A stretch of 64,000 nt of DNA from CAVZTX01 sp963778375. GTDB taxonomy: Bacteria; Chloroflexota; Ktedonobacteria; Ktedonobacterales; Ktedonobacteraceae. The translations under genes were made by a program, and so were the position numbers. The notes beneath the pieces are model-generated. The model was not told the DNA's origin, searched no databases, and worked only from the letters and a program-made list of their open reading frames with translations. How positions within the stretch are numbered: position 1 is the stretch's first letter; each line of letters opens with the position of its first letter. Location of the stretch: assembly GCA_963778375.1 (NCBI GenBank), contig CAVZTX010000001.1, forward strand, positions 62,001 through 126,000. The letters run 5' to 3'. Positions 1-8,073 of this stretch are shown here, piece after piece.

Positions 1-890
1 CGGCCATCGCATTCTGGGTTACGGCCACTCCACGCACATCGCCTAACTCTTGCTTGGTGCGCAAGGATTGCTCATAGAGGGCTAAGGCCTCTTGCGGCTT
101 GCCGAGCTGGCTCAGCACATCGGCCATCGCATGCTGGGTTACGGCCACTTCACGCACATCGCCTAACTCTTGCTTGGTGCGCAAGGATTGCTCATAGAGG
201 GCTAAAGCCTCTTGTGGCTTGCCGAGCTGGCTCAGCACATCGGCCATCGCGTTCTGGGTTACGGCCACTCCACGCACATCGCCTAACTCTTGCTTGGTGC
301 GCAAGGATTGCTCATAGAGGGCTAAGGCCTCTTGCGGCTTGCCGAGCTGGCTCAGCACATCGGCCATCGCGTGCTGGGTTACGGCCACTCCACGCACATC
401 GCCTAACTCTTGCGTGGTGCGCAAGGATTGCTCATAGAGGGCTAAGGCCTCTTGCGGCTTGCCGAGCTGGCTCAGCACATTGGCCATCGCGTTCTGGGTT
501 ACAGCCACTCCACGCACATCGCCTAACTCTTGCTTGGTGCGCAAGGATTGTTCATAGAGGGCTAAGGCCTCTTGCGGCTTGCCGAGCTGGCTCAGCACAT
601 CGGCCATCGCGTGCTGGGTTACAGCCACTCCACGCACATCGCCTAACTCTTGCTTGGTGCGCAAGGATTGCTCATAGAGGGCTAAGGCCTCTTGTGGCTT
701 GCCGAGCTGGCTCAGCACATCGGCCATCGCGTGCTGGGTTACGGCCACTCCACGCACATCGCCTAACTCTTGCTTGGTGCGCAAGGATTGCTCATAGAGG
801 GCTAAGGCCTCTTGTGGCTTGCCGAGCTGGCTCAGCACATCGGCCATCGCGTGCTGGGTTACGGCCACTCCACGCACATCGCCTAACTCT
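1..890 (-). repeat. 120-bp tandem repeats encoding near-identical TPR units
   Basis: A 120-bp unit is repeated head to tail more than seven times from the window edge to about 890, with only a few substitutions between units. Read on the minus strand each unit is 40 residues and carries the motif LSQLGKPQEALALYEQSLR, a kinesin-light-chain-like tetratricopeptide repeat. The array continues beyond the window. Near identity at the DNA level implies recent expansion or homogenisation by recombination. Confidence 0.93.
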
Positions 891-1189
891 TGATATATTT
901 CGAGAGCTTGTTTATATAAAGCAAGGGCACGACGGGGCTGTCCCAGTCGTTCGTAGGGTTTAGCTAAATGATAGGCCAGAGAGCTTTTGCCGGCAGGCGG
1001 CAGATATTCAAATGCAGCTTCGAAATCTGGCAGGCTTTGACGAACCAGGTAACGCATCACGGAACTCTGGTCGTATCCGCCTTTAGACTGATATGATTGG
1101 CGAGCCAATTGCTCGTAGACTCGTCCGTAGCGTTCCAAAAGCTCTGGATCGAGCTTCGGCAAACGGTACTGGATATACCAGCGAACCAT
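1..1189 (-). pseudogene. C-terminal TPR part of the CHAT/STAND protein, out of frame (partial)
   Basis: This minus-strand reading frame begins with MVRWYIQYRLPKL and runs through an ARALALYKQALEIYQ-type repeat into the 40-residue TPR array, leaving the window open. It is in a different frame from the CHAT/NTPase coding region that ends at 1201, and its start has no ribosome binding site. In-frame codons just upstream (FELLDLHP) read as the natural continuation of the NTPase protein. One extra T in the TTT run near 1213 would fuse both parts into one protein. It is most likely the sensor domain of the same gene, separated by a one-base deletion or a sequencing error. Confidence 0.8.
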
Positions 1190-1200
1190 TGGGTGGAGGT

Positions 1201-3288
1201 CTAGTAGCTCAAACTACCTTCTTTGAAGGTTCTGGCACTCATCTCCAACAGACCTAGACGCTCCAAGCTTTGTAGGTGAACGGGGGTATGTTCTTCGTCG
1301 TCCAAGATGAATGCAGCAAATTCGGATAGGAATGGCGTCTTGAAGATGCTGACTGCATGGAGTACCTTGAGTTGCTCGGGGGTGAGGCGGTTGATGCTGT
1401 AGGCCATGCAGGCGTAGAGGGTGGCCTGGCGCTCAGGGTCTTCAAGGCTGGTGGGGGTGGTTTGCTCGGCGGTGGAGAGTTCGGCGTCGATGTCTTGTAG
1501 GAAGGTAGATAGGTCGGTGGTTGTTTCGGCAAAACGCCCGGCGAGCAGGCGAATGCTGAGGGGATGACCCTTTACACGTTTGGAAAGTGAGAGTCGCGCA
1601 TCCTCGAGAGCAGCAGATAGGCGGTTGGTAGGCAGTAGGGATTGAAAGAGGTCAGCACCGGCTTCGTCTGTCAGGCCAGGAACTCTTACGACTTCGCAAC
1701 TGCCCCAGTCAGAGGGTGGTTCGATGCGGGAGGTCAAGAGGATGTCGCCATCGCCTTCTTTTAGACGGCTGATGAAGGTGGCAAGCGCTTTGGCGGCGGG
1801 ATGCGGTTGTTCGCTTTTCAGCGTGTCGATGAGGGTTTCGATATTGTCCAGGACCAGCAAGGAACGGGTATGCTTGCAGCGCTGCAGGATGGCCTGCTGC
1901 AGGTCGAGGGTTGCGGGATATTGTGTAGGATCGATTTCATAGAAGCGAGCCAGGCGGTTGTAGAAGCGGTCGACAAATTGCTCGTTGATGGTGCGCCGGT
2001 GCTGGGTGTCAAGTGTGGCGAAGGTTTCGAAGGAGAAGGCAAGGCCGCGGTCGCCGTAGTGGTAGCTGAGGCGCTCAGCGATAGCGCGAGCTAGAGTGGT
2101 TTTGCCGATACCGCCAAGACCGTGCAGGACGACAAAGTCGGCAGGGCGAGCTGCCAGCAGCGCATCCATGGCGGAAGCAATCTCCTTCTCACGACCGACG
2201 AAATGGGCGGCCTGGGGCAGGGCCGTCATGTCGTAGGTTTTTTGAAGTTGTTCGGGATCGGGCTGAATGGTGGGTTGTCCCGCGGAGAGGCTGAGTGGGG
2301 CGAGCGGGTGCTCGCGCTGACTTGTATAGAGGACGGGGATGCCAGCCAGCCAGGCAGGATTATGTAGAGTTGTGTTTTGTTCCAGGGCACGACGGGTGCG
2401 GCGTACGGCTTCTTCGACGCCGCGGCCTTGCAGCAGGAAGCCATAGAATGCCGAGCTGAGTTCCGGGGCAGCTTCGTCGGGGAGTTTAAACTGCATACCC
2501 AGAGCGTAAGGGATGCCTGCGCGTACCAGACCACCGGCGATATTGCCGAAAGAGGTCTCGTCCGAGGCTCGGGCGGAGAGACAACTCGTGAGGACGACCA
2601 GGAAGATACTGGTTGCTGCCAGGGCATCGGCGAAGTCGACGGCTTTGACAAGGTAGGAACGGGCATGCGACTCCTCGAAGGCGAGCAGGGCATTGCCGTT
2701 CTGGCTATTGCTATGGCCCATAAAGTGGACGATGGTTGTTCTTTCGGGGTTGAGCGTGCCTTCGGTCTGGGTAAGCGTTGGCGGGCGCACACGTGTTACT
2801 GTGAGCGCTTTGCCGGGCTTGCTGACGGCGGTGACGACGCGCTGCCACTCGCCTTCGGTGTCCAGAGGAGGAGAGTCGTTCACGGGTGATACCGGGATGG
2901 CGACGATGTGCAGGGGTTTGGTGAAGTCCAGGTTCGGATTGGGTTGAGCCTCGGGTACTGAACGTACGAGGGTGAGGCGCGCTGCCAAGAGACGCCCATC
3001 GGGTTCACGCAGGTATTCCCAGGGGATCGAGGCAATCGATTGATCAGCGATGACAAGCACAAGGCGTTCGTTGGTACGCAGGTTGGAGAGCGCCGCGCGC
3101 AAGGATTCATCGCGGAAGGTTTTATCGAAGAGGTCGCGTCCATAGGTGACGGGGTCAAAGTAGATGCGCTGGCCTGTGGTCTCGTCGGGTGCGATGTCGG
3201 ACCAGGGAATAGAGGCGCTGATATCGCCAAGGGTGATTGTGAGGGCGGTAAGGTTGTCGCCAGTGTGTTGCAGCGAGAGTTCGGGCAT
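1201..3288 (-). CDS. CHAT-domain protease fused to STAND (NB-ARC-like) NTPase
   Basis: The protein has 695 residues from ATG at 3288, chosen because AAGGAG lies 6 nt upstream; the frame stays open further upstream. Residues about 75-325 form a CHAT (caspase-like) domain with the expected dyad, His192 in HFMGH and Cys236 in LTSC. Residues about 360-600 form a STAND NTPase with Walker A GGIGKTT (392-398), Walker B LLVLDN (about 477-482) and a sensor LLTSR. A winged-helix-like stretch follows, and the TPR sensor continues out of frame downstream. CHAT-STAND-TPR proteins are known as ligand-triggered protease switches in bacterial conflict systems; this role is inferred here. It is the last gene of an operon, 10 bp after the membrane-protein gene. 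Confidence 0.9.
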   Translation of the reverse strand: MPELSLQHTGDNLTALTITLGDISASIPWSDIAPDETTGQRIYFDPVTYGRDLFDKTFRDESLRAALSNLRTNERLVLVIADQSIASIPWEYLREPDGRLLAARLTLVRSVPEAQPNPNLDFTKPLHIVAIPVSPVNDSPPLDTEGEWQRVVTAVSKPGKALTVTRVRPPTLTQTEGTLNPERTTIVHFMGHSNSQNGNALLAFEESHARSYLVKAVDFADALAATSIFLVVLTSCLSARASDETSFGNIAGGLVRAGIPYALGMQFKLPDEAAPELSSAFYGFLLQGRGVEEAVRRTRRALEQNTTLHNPAWLAGIPVLYTSQREHPLAPLSLSAGQPTIQPDPEQLQKTYDMTALPQAAHFVGREKEIASAMDALLAARPADFVVLHGLGGIGKTTLARAIAERLSYHYGDRGLAFSFETFATLDTQHRRTINEQFVDRFYNRLARFYEIDPTQYPATLDLQQAILQRCKHTRSLLVLDNIETLIDTLKSEQPHPAAKALATFISRLKEGDGDILLTSRIEPPSDWGSCEVVRVPGLTDEAGADLFQSLLPTNRLSAALEDARLSLSKRVKGHPLSIRLLAGRFAETTTDLSTFLQDIDAELSTAEQTTPTSLEDPERQATLYACMAYSINRLTPEQLKVLHAVSIFKTPFLSEFAAFILDDEEHTPVHLQSLERLGLLEMSARTFKEGSLSY

Positions 3289-3298
3289 GGGTTGCTCC

Positions 3299-3745
3299 TT
3301 ACGCTTTTGCGATGATTGCGACGATGAGTCCGGCAAGGGCAAGCGAACCCAGGGCAAAGAGAATACCGGCGACGCGCAGCCAGAGGACTTTACGGGAGAT
3401 CAAGCGGTCAAGTTCCTCTCTCATGCCTGTCAGGTTATTCTCGTACAGTTGGTATTTACGAGGCTGGATCGCCCACATGCCTGAGGCGGTTGCGGCAAGG
3501 TAGAGCGCGAGGGTGATGATAATAAAAACCTTGGCCGTGGTATTGTCTTTGAGATATGCTGGCGGGAAATTGCTGCCGAAGGCGGTTACGCCGAACAAGA
3601 CGGCAAGAAAGGTCGCAACGCGTTCGATGATGCTTTTGGCCGACTGGTCGAGAAAGTCGGGTTGTTTGCTCTCGATGTCGGCGAACAGGGCGATGACGCG
3701 CTTCTGTTGATCTGTCGGCGGTTCGGGTTTTAGATGCTCGCTCAT
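3299..3745 (-). CDS. Small membrane protein, candidate effector partner of the CHAT protein
   Basis: The protein has 148 residues. A polar N-terminus of about 30 residues is followed by three hydrophobic segments, about 30-48, 60-82 and 120-146. A charged stretch (residues about 85-115) separates the second and third. The start ATG overlaps the upstream stop as ATGA, so the two are translationally coupled, and the CHAT/STAND gene starts 10 bp after this stop. I do not recognise the family with certainty. Size and layout resemble small SLATT/Pycsar-type membrane effectors of nucleotide- or protease-controlled defence systems. The proposal that it acts at the membrane when the CHAT protease fires is inference. 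Confidence 0.75.
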   Translation of the reverse strand: MSEHLKPEPPTDQQKRVIALFADIESKQPDFLDQSAKSIIERVATFLAVLFGVTAFGSNFPPAYLKDNTTAKVFIIITLALYLAATASGMWAIQPRKYQLYENNLTGMREELDRLISRKVLWLRVAGILFALGSLALAGLIVAIIAKA

Positions 3746-3975
3746 TTGTAGCCCTTACAATTGACGTGTACAATCATTTCTTCGCCGCATTGGTCGCACT
3801 TGAGATAGAGCACATCTAGTTTTTCGTCTCCCCTTTCAACGAATTCGCGCATTACGGTGCCATGTGAGGGGCAGACAATGTGTTTATCAAAGTAGGTGAC
3901 ATGGCCTTTGTGGCAGGTGACGTCGAAGATTGCGTCTGGTTGTTTTGCCTGAGAGGTGGGATTCTGCTGGGTCAT
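3742..3975 (-). CDS. Zinc-ribbon-like small protein, first gene of the CHAT operon
   Basis: The protein has 77 residues with paired metal-binding motifs: a Cys and His in CHKGH, CPSH in the middle, CDQC near the C-terminus and a further Cys in VNCKGY. This pattern fits one or two zinc-binding knuckles. No enzyme motif is visible. It opens a three-gene operon with the membrane protein (ATGA overlap) and the CHAT/STAND protein. It could be a nucleic-acid or protein adaptor for the module. The family was not recognised. Confidence 0.7.
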   Translation of the reverse strand: MTQQNPTSQAKQPDAIFDVTCHKGHVTYFDKHIVCPSHGTVMREFVERGDEKLDVLYLKCDQCGEEMIVHVNCKGYK

Positions 3976-4184
3976 AGTGCTTTAGCATCCTTTCTCCGTA
4001 CTACCAACTTGTTGTCTTCTTTGGAAGATGAATTTTGGGAGCAAGATGATTGCCTTTCAATTTGAAAGACGGTGTGGCAAGCGGTTGCTCCAATTTTCCG
4101 CGCTTCTAATATGCTGACATAGATATGGGTCGATGGGTTACTTGAAGAGTATAACAAGTTGGAGAGTAGAGGTCAATGATTGAA

Positions 4185-4470
4185 GTAGTGACCCAGACAT
4201 TTGGAGAGAAGACCAGCCGTGATCCAGGACAGGCACAAGGCGCTGTCCCTACAGGCAGGTTTGCGTTCGGATGACCATCCGGACAGGCACAAGGCGCTGT
4301 CCCTACAGGCAGGTTTGCGTTCGGGTGACCATCCGGACAGGCACGGCGGTTCTTGAAAGCCAGCCTGCAACGACACTCTCGTGTCTACGCTTCGCGTCAG
4401 CAGGCTGAGAGGAACGTAGGCGCTGTCCCTACAGGATGACACATTTATCTCCAAATGTCTGGTAGTGACC
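4185..4470. mobile_element. MITE-like element with 14-bp inverted ends and 9-bp target duplication
   Basis: Perfect terminal inverted repeats CAGACATTTGGAGA (4194-4207) and its complement (4448-4461) are flanked on both sides by the identical 9-mer GTAGTGACC (4185-4193 and 4462-4470). The 268-bp interior has no credible gene. It holds two copies of a roughly 60-bp unit (GACAGGCACAAGGCGCTGT, then CCCTACAGGCAGG) starting near 4226 and 4274. This is a non-autonomous element. Its right end lies about 30 bp upstream of the tetR promoter. No matching transposase is present in the window; the IS701 element at 16231 has different ends. Confidence 0.85.
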
Positions 4471-4491
4471 TCTGAATAGTGCGAAATGCCC

Positions 4492-4520
4492 TTGACAATT
4501 CACACAATTGAATGTTATTA
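4492..4520 (+). promoter_or_regulatory. Sigma-70-type promoter of the tetR gene
   Basis: TTGACA (4492-4497), a 17-bp spacer and TTATTA (4515-4520, or TATTAT one base later) precede the TetR start at 4562. The predicted leader is about 35 nt. Confidence 0.7.
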
Positions 4521-4561
4521 TTTTATCGAACGATGTTAGATTGTGGAACGGCTATAAAGAT

Positions 4562-5176
4562 ATGGGCATAAAACAACGACGTGAACGAGAAAAACAAGAA
4601 GTAAGACAGGGCATCCTTACTGCAGCGCGGGAGATCGCTCGGCAAGAGGGATGGCAGTCTGTCACTATCCGCAAAGTGGCGGAGCGCATTGAATACAGCC
4701 CACCGACGATCTACGAATACTTCGAGAATAAGGAAGACATCCTGATCGAACTGTTGCGCGAGGGCTTCCGCCAGTTGGCCGCTGCTCTGAGAACAGCGTG
4801 GGAATCGACAGAAGACTGCGAGCAACGACTGATGAACATGGTGGAAGCCTACTGGCAATTTGCTATGAGCCAACCAGAACTCTACCAGGTGATGACTGGC
4901 CTGGGAGTCCCTTACTGTAGCGAAAAGCCACCCGCCGCCCGCGAAACATTTGACATCACACGGCAAGCGCTGGTGGATTGGATGCAGACGATGGGCGTAG
5001 ATATCCCCGACGTGGAGGGTGCTGTAGAGATCATACGCAGCCTCGTTCACGGGCTAATTTCGCTGACGATGGCGGATCGCTTCCATGGAGGCGAAGCGCG
5101 TGCAAAACAGTTGTTACAACGCGCCATGCGCGACATGTTCGTGGCGTGGCGTTTTGAAGCGAGAAGAGTGAGGTAA
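4562..5176 (+). CDS. TetR/AcrR-family transcriptional regulator
   Basis: The protein has 204 residues from ATG 4562, chosen because the TetR fold normally starts with the basic GIKQRRER stretch; an upstream in-frame ATG at 4508 lies within the promoter. The N-terminal helix-turn-helix is clear (TIRKVAERIEYSPPTIYEYFENKEDIL, shown here as the family hallmark YxYFxNKEDIL near residues 45-65). The C-terminal part is the ligand-binding domain typical of TetR_C 13-like members. It sits 67 bp upstream of a DHA2 efflux pump in the same direction and is probably its repressor, an inference from gene order. Confidence 0.92.
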   Translation: MGIKQRREREKQEVRQGILTAAREIARQEGWQSVTIRKVAERIEYSPPTIYEYFENKEDILIELLREGFRQLAAALRTAWESTEDCEQRLMNMVEAYWQFAMSQPELYQVMTGLGVPYCSEKPPAARETFDITRQALVDWMQTMGVDIPDVEGAVEIIRSLVHGLISLTMADRFHGGEARAKQLLQRAMRDMFVAWRFEARRVR

Positions 5177-5243
5177 TCTCCTCTTTTTTTACCGTTCGCT
5201 GAACTAAGTTCAATATTCAAACAGCATTCAATGAGAGAAGAAA

Positions 5244-6821
5244 GTGAGATCTTTCATGCGACTCGACTATAAATGGCAGGTGGCCATTATTGGCGCACTG
5301 GGCCTGTTCATGGCCGTGCTGGACAATACGATTGTCAGCGTGGCTTTGCCGCAGATGCAACTGGCGTTTAAGACCGATTTCTCAACCATCACCTGGGTTG
5401 CCACGGGCTACTTCCTGGCCCAGGCCGCCGTCATCCCCATCGCGGGCTACCTGAGCGATAAAATTGGCACCAAACTGGTGTTTATGCTATCGCTGGGCCT
5501 GTTTACGCTGGGTTCGGGACTGTGCGCCATTGCTCCCACGGAAACACTCTTGATCCTCTTCCGCGTTATCCAGGGCATTGGCGGCGGCGGCCTCTTCCCC
5601 ATCGTCTTCGCGCTGGTTTACCGCGCCTTTCCGCCGACCGAACGAGGGATCGCTTCGGCGATCATTGGCGTGCCAGTCTTGCTGGCTCCGGCTTTTGGTC
5701 CGACGGTAGGTGGCTACCTGACCACCACCTTTAGCTGGAACGCCATTTTTATCATCAACCTGCCACTCGGCGTGATTGCGCTGATTCTGGCGTCCTTCAT
5801 CTTACGCGGGCGCGCTGTGGAACGCCAGCATGATGAAGTGCTGGTGTCCAAGGGGCGATTTGATTTCATCGGGCTGGCGCTTTCGATGATCGGCTTCACA
5901 GCAGTGGTCTATGGCATCTCAGAAGCCGGTTCGCGCGGCTGGGGAGACGGCACCGTGCTGGCCTTTCTCATCGGAGGCGGCGTTGTGCTGGTCGGCTTTG
6001 TCATTACCGAACTGCTGGTGAGCGACCCGGTGATGGATGTGCGCCTTTTCCTCAACTACACCTTCAGCATCGCCAATGTGCTCACCTGGGCGCTTTCGGC
6101 CTTCCTCTTTGGCAGCCTGTTCCTGTTGCCTTTCTTCTTTGAACGGGTGCAGGGACTGACGCCCCTCTCGGCAGGCGAAATCTTGATATTGCAGGGGTTG
6201 GCTTCCGCTGCCGGTGTCGTCGTCTCAGGAGGATTGTATAACCGCGTCGGGCCACGCATCATGGCCGTGGTCGGCTTTGCGCTGGTCACGGTCGGCACGA
6301 TAGGGATAACGCAGTTGACCGTGGCAACCACCGGTCTCTCCTTGCAGGGCTGGCTCGTCTTACGAGGCTTGGGGCTTGGCCTGGTTAATATTCCCTTGCA
6401 GACGCTGGCTCTCTCTGTCGTGAGCAATAAGGCGATGGCGCGAGCATCCTCGCTCGTCAACGTCACGCGCCAGGTCTTTTCCGCTGTTGGCGTCTCGGTA
6501 CTGACCACCTACCTCACACAGCGAACCATCGCGCATGGCAGCGAGGTGGCGGCAGCGTTTCAGCAGCACCCACTGACAGGTATTGCAGCCAGTTGCGCTC
6601 CACTGGCTCGTGCCGGGGCGGCAGCCGTCACAACCTGTGTTACCCAGCACGTCACCACGCAGGGACTCAACGACACCTTTACCGTGGTTGTCATCGCCTG
6701 TGGCATTTGCGCAGTGTTGGCGCTGTTCGTGGGACGCGATCCTGCTATCCAGGCCGCCAGACGCGCAGCAGCCGCAGGTGAGACAGTCGAAGAAAAGCAA
6801 CCGACGCTGGTCGCCGACTAG
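5244..6821 (+). CDS. MFS drug efflux transporter, DHA2 (EmrB/QacA) family
   Basis: The protein has 525 residues from GTG 5244 (GAGAAG just upstream), or 521 from ATG 5256 (MRLDYKWQ). It has the 14 hydrophobic segments expected for proton-driven DHA2 exporters of the inner membrane. Family motifs are present: LDNTIVSVALPQM in TM1, RVIQGIGGGGLFP in TM4 and GVPVLLAPAFGPTVGGYL (motif C of antiporters) in TM5. It lies downstream of a TetR regulator, the standard arrangement for a drug-inducible pump. The substrate cannot be told from sequence. The gene ends just before a very strong hairpin. Confidence 0.93.
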   Translation: MRSFMRLDYKWQVAIIGALGLFMAVLDNTIVSVALPQMQLAFKTDFSTITWVATGYFLAQAAVIPIAGYLSDKIGTKLVFMLSLGLFTLGSGLCAIAPTETLLILFRVIQGIGGGGLFPIVFALVYRAFPPTERGIASAIIGVPVLLAPAFGPTVGGYLTTTFSWNAIFIINLPLGVIALILASFILRGRAVERQHDEVLVSKGRFDFIGLALSMIGFTAVVYGISEAGSRGWGDGTVLAFLIGGGVVLVGFVITELLVSDPVMDVRLFLNYTFSIANVLTWALSAFLFGSLFLLPFFFERVQGLTPLSAGEILILQGLASAAGVVVSGGLYNRVGPRIMAVVGFALVTVGTIGITQLTVATTGLSLQGWLVLRGLGLGLVNIPLQTLALSVVSNKAMARASSLVNVTRQVFSAVGVSVLTTYLTQRTIAHGSEVAAAFQQHPLTGIAASCAPLARAGAAAVTTCVTQHVTTQGLNDTFTVVVIACGICAVLALFVGRDPAIQAARRAAAAGETVEEKQPTLVAD

Positions 6822-7302
6822 CCATCTCCCCGCCTGTATATGCGAAGCGCCGGGTGACTCGAGTCGCCTGGCGCTTCGCATAGTAAAGTAGCTCCCTGGC
6901 CACAGGTAACATAACACTGAGCGCTCCTTGCTGGAGAAAGGCACGAACAAATTCCAGGTCGTATCCCTGCTTGAAAGCGAACAGCCCAAGAAGCTTCAGC
7001 GATATCTCGTATCTAAAGGGCTCAGTGGGGGAGAGAACCTGTACGTTCATAAGTATCTGTGCTTGTTCGCCCTGAGATTGAATGGTTGGCTCTTCAAGCG
7101 TGAGCTGGACGCTTGGCGGCGCGAACTGCTCGGGCAAAGGTTCGGCAGAGTCTGTCGATGGAGTAAAAAAACGCTTTGCAATAATCTCCACAGGAATAAT
7201 ATTTTGCGGCTGAATCCCAAATAAAGGGAGTGAAGTGGGCTGGTTCTCCGATGCATTGGCACTTTCACCGCCGCCAAGTGACTCCTTTTGTTCAGAAGGC
7301 AT
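6745..7302 (-). CDS. SecB-like protein with read-through tail
   Basis: The protein has 185 residues; GGAGGT lies 6 nt before ATG 7302. After a low-complexity N-terminus, residues about 65-145 (VQVLSPTEPFRYEIS, LGLFAF, then LPVARELLYYA) resemble the core of SecB-like chaperone domains, in which an LFxI strand is followed by a conserved PyxRE segment. The match is by eye and tentative. The last 40-50 residues are encoded by the hairpin at 6841-6880 and by the antisense of the MFS 3' end, so the natural stop may have been lost. It follows an unknown gene by 24 bp. Confidence 0.5.
   Translation of the reverse strand: MPSEQKESLGGGESANASENQPTSLPLFGIQPQNIIPVEIIAKRFFTPSTDSAEPLPEQFAPPSVQLTLEEPTIQSQGEQAQILMNVQVLSPTEPFRYEISLKLLGLFAFKQGYDLEFVRAFLQQGALSVMLPVARELLYYAKRQATRVTRRFAYTGGEMASRRPASVAFLRLSHLRLLRVWRPG
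6841..6880. terminator. 40-bp near-perfect hairpin between convergent genes
   Basis: Arms 6841-6860 and 6861-6880 are complementary at 18 of 20 positions; the outer 11 bp (TGCGAAGCGCC) pair perfectly and there is essentially no loop. No T tract follows in either direction. It lies between the MFS gene and the convergent SecB-like gene and probably acts as a bidirectional terminator or a cruciform barrier. Confidence 0.7.
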
Positions 7303-7326
7303 ACCACTACCTCCATCTTCCTACCG

Positions 7327-8073
7327 TTATGCGACTGATGTCGATGATGGATCCGGCGCATTTGATTCTACAATGCGCGTCGGCTGTGACCCAATATTTA
7401 TAGTTATCTGTGAACGCCCTACCATGGGTTGTGACGCTGAAGAAACGATTGGAAATGTTAGCTGCGATTGCCCAATTGCGAACGGCAGAGACACAGCATG
7501 AACCGTCACTGTAAAGTGTGTTTGCTGAGGTGCAAACATGTGTTCCTGGGTGAGCTGGCGCATGTACATCTTAGGTAGCGAATAAATCCAGCGTTGAGCT
7601 TGCTCAGCAGTTTCAGCGTGGCTGAGCCCATATAGTCCAATTGTGATAGCGCTTAGAGTAGCAAGGTCATCCAACGATTGAACTACGATTCTTTTGCTGA
7701 GGCCCATGAGCAGCGGAAACAATTCTGTCAAGCTATCAGCCAGCGTTGCTTCCTGCTCTTCCGCATCAATGCCCTCTTGTTCGGCTTTCTCTCGAAATGT
7801 TGCCAGGATATCAAGGAAATGTAAACCAATACTGCTAACCAGATTCTCGGCGATATTCGTCAAGGCTGGTGCTCGATACGGGTCGGGAAGGTGGACAATA
7901 AAATTAAGAATACGATTTAGTTCCTCATGAGATGGCGTGTGAGGCCTACTCCACAGATCTTTAAGAGAATCAACGAGGAGTTGCGTGCGCTGGGAAATTT
8001 CCTGGCTATAATTACCTTGAAAGGACGTTGCTTGATACTCTTGCATCATGTCCTCTTTGTTTCTCACCTTCAT
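7327..8073 (-). CDS. Conserved-looking protein of unknown function, upstream of the SecB-like gene
   Basis: The protein has 248 residues, with AAGGAAG before ATG 8073. It is soluble and helix-rich in its first 150 residues (LNRILNFIVHLPDPYRAPAL, many Leu/Ala heptads), followed by a beta-rich C-terminal third (HFTVTVHAVSLPFAIG). I do not recognise the family. The 24-bp gap to the SecB-like gene suggests an operon. A chaperone-client pair is conceivable but unsupported. Confidence 0.6.
   Translation of the reverse strand: MKVRNKEDMMQEYQATSFQGNYSQEISQRTQLLVDSLKDLWSRPHTPSHEELNRILNFIVHLPDPYRAPALTNIAENLVSSIGLHFLDILATFREKAEQEGIDAEEQEATLADSLTELFPLLMGLSKRIVVQSLDDLATLSAITIGLYGLSHAETAEQAQRWIYSLPKMYMRQLTQEHMFAPQQTHFTVTVHAVSLPFAIGQSQLTFPIVSSASQPMVGRSQITINIGSQPTRIVESNAPDPSSTSVA

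Noticed and set aside
1..890. Possible CRISPR-like or other noncoding tandem array
   Set aside because: The unit is 120 bp with no spacers, and is fully explained by 40-residue TPR repeats.
214..963. Plus-strand repetitive Arg/Ala/Leu-rich 249-codon frame
   Set aside because: It is the antisense of the TPR array; the repeats keep any frame open and the composition is not protein-like, while the minus strand encodes a clear TPR.
3972..4157. Minus-strand 61-codon frame upstream of the zinc-ribbon gene
   Set aside because: No ribosome site and no family features; it covers the expected promoter region of the operon.
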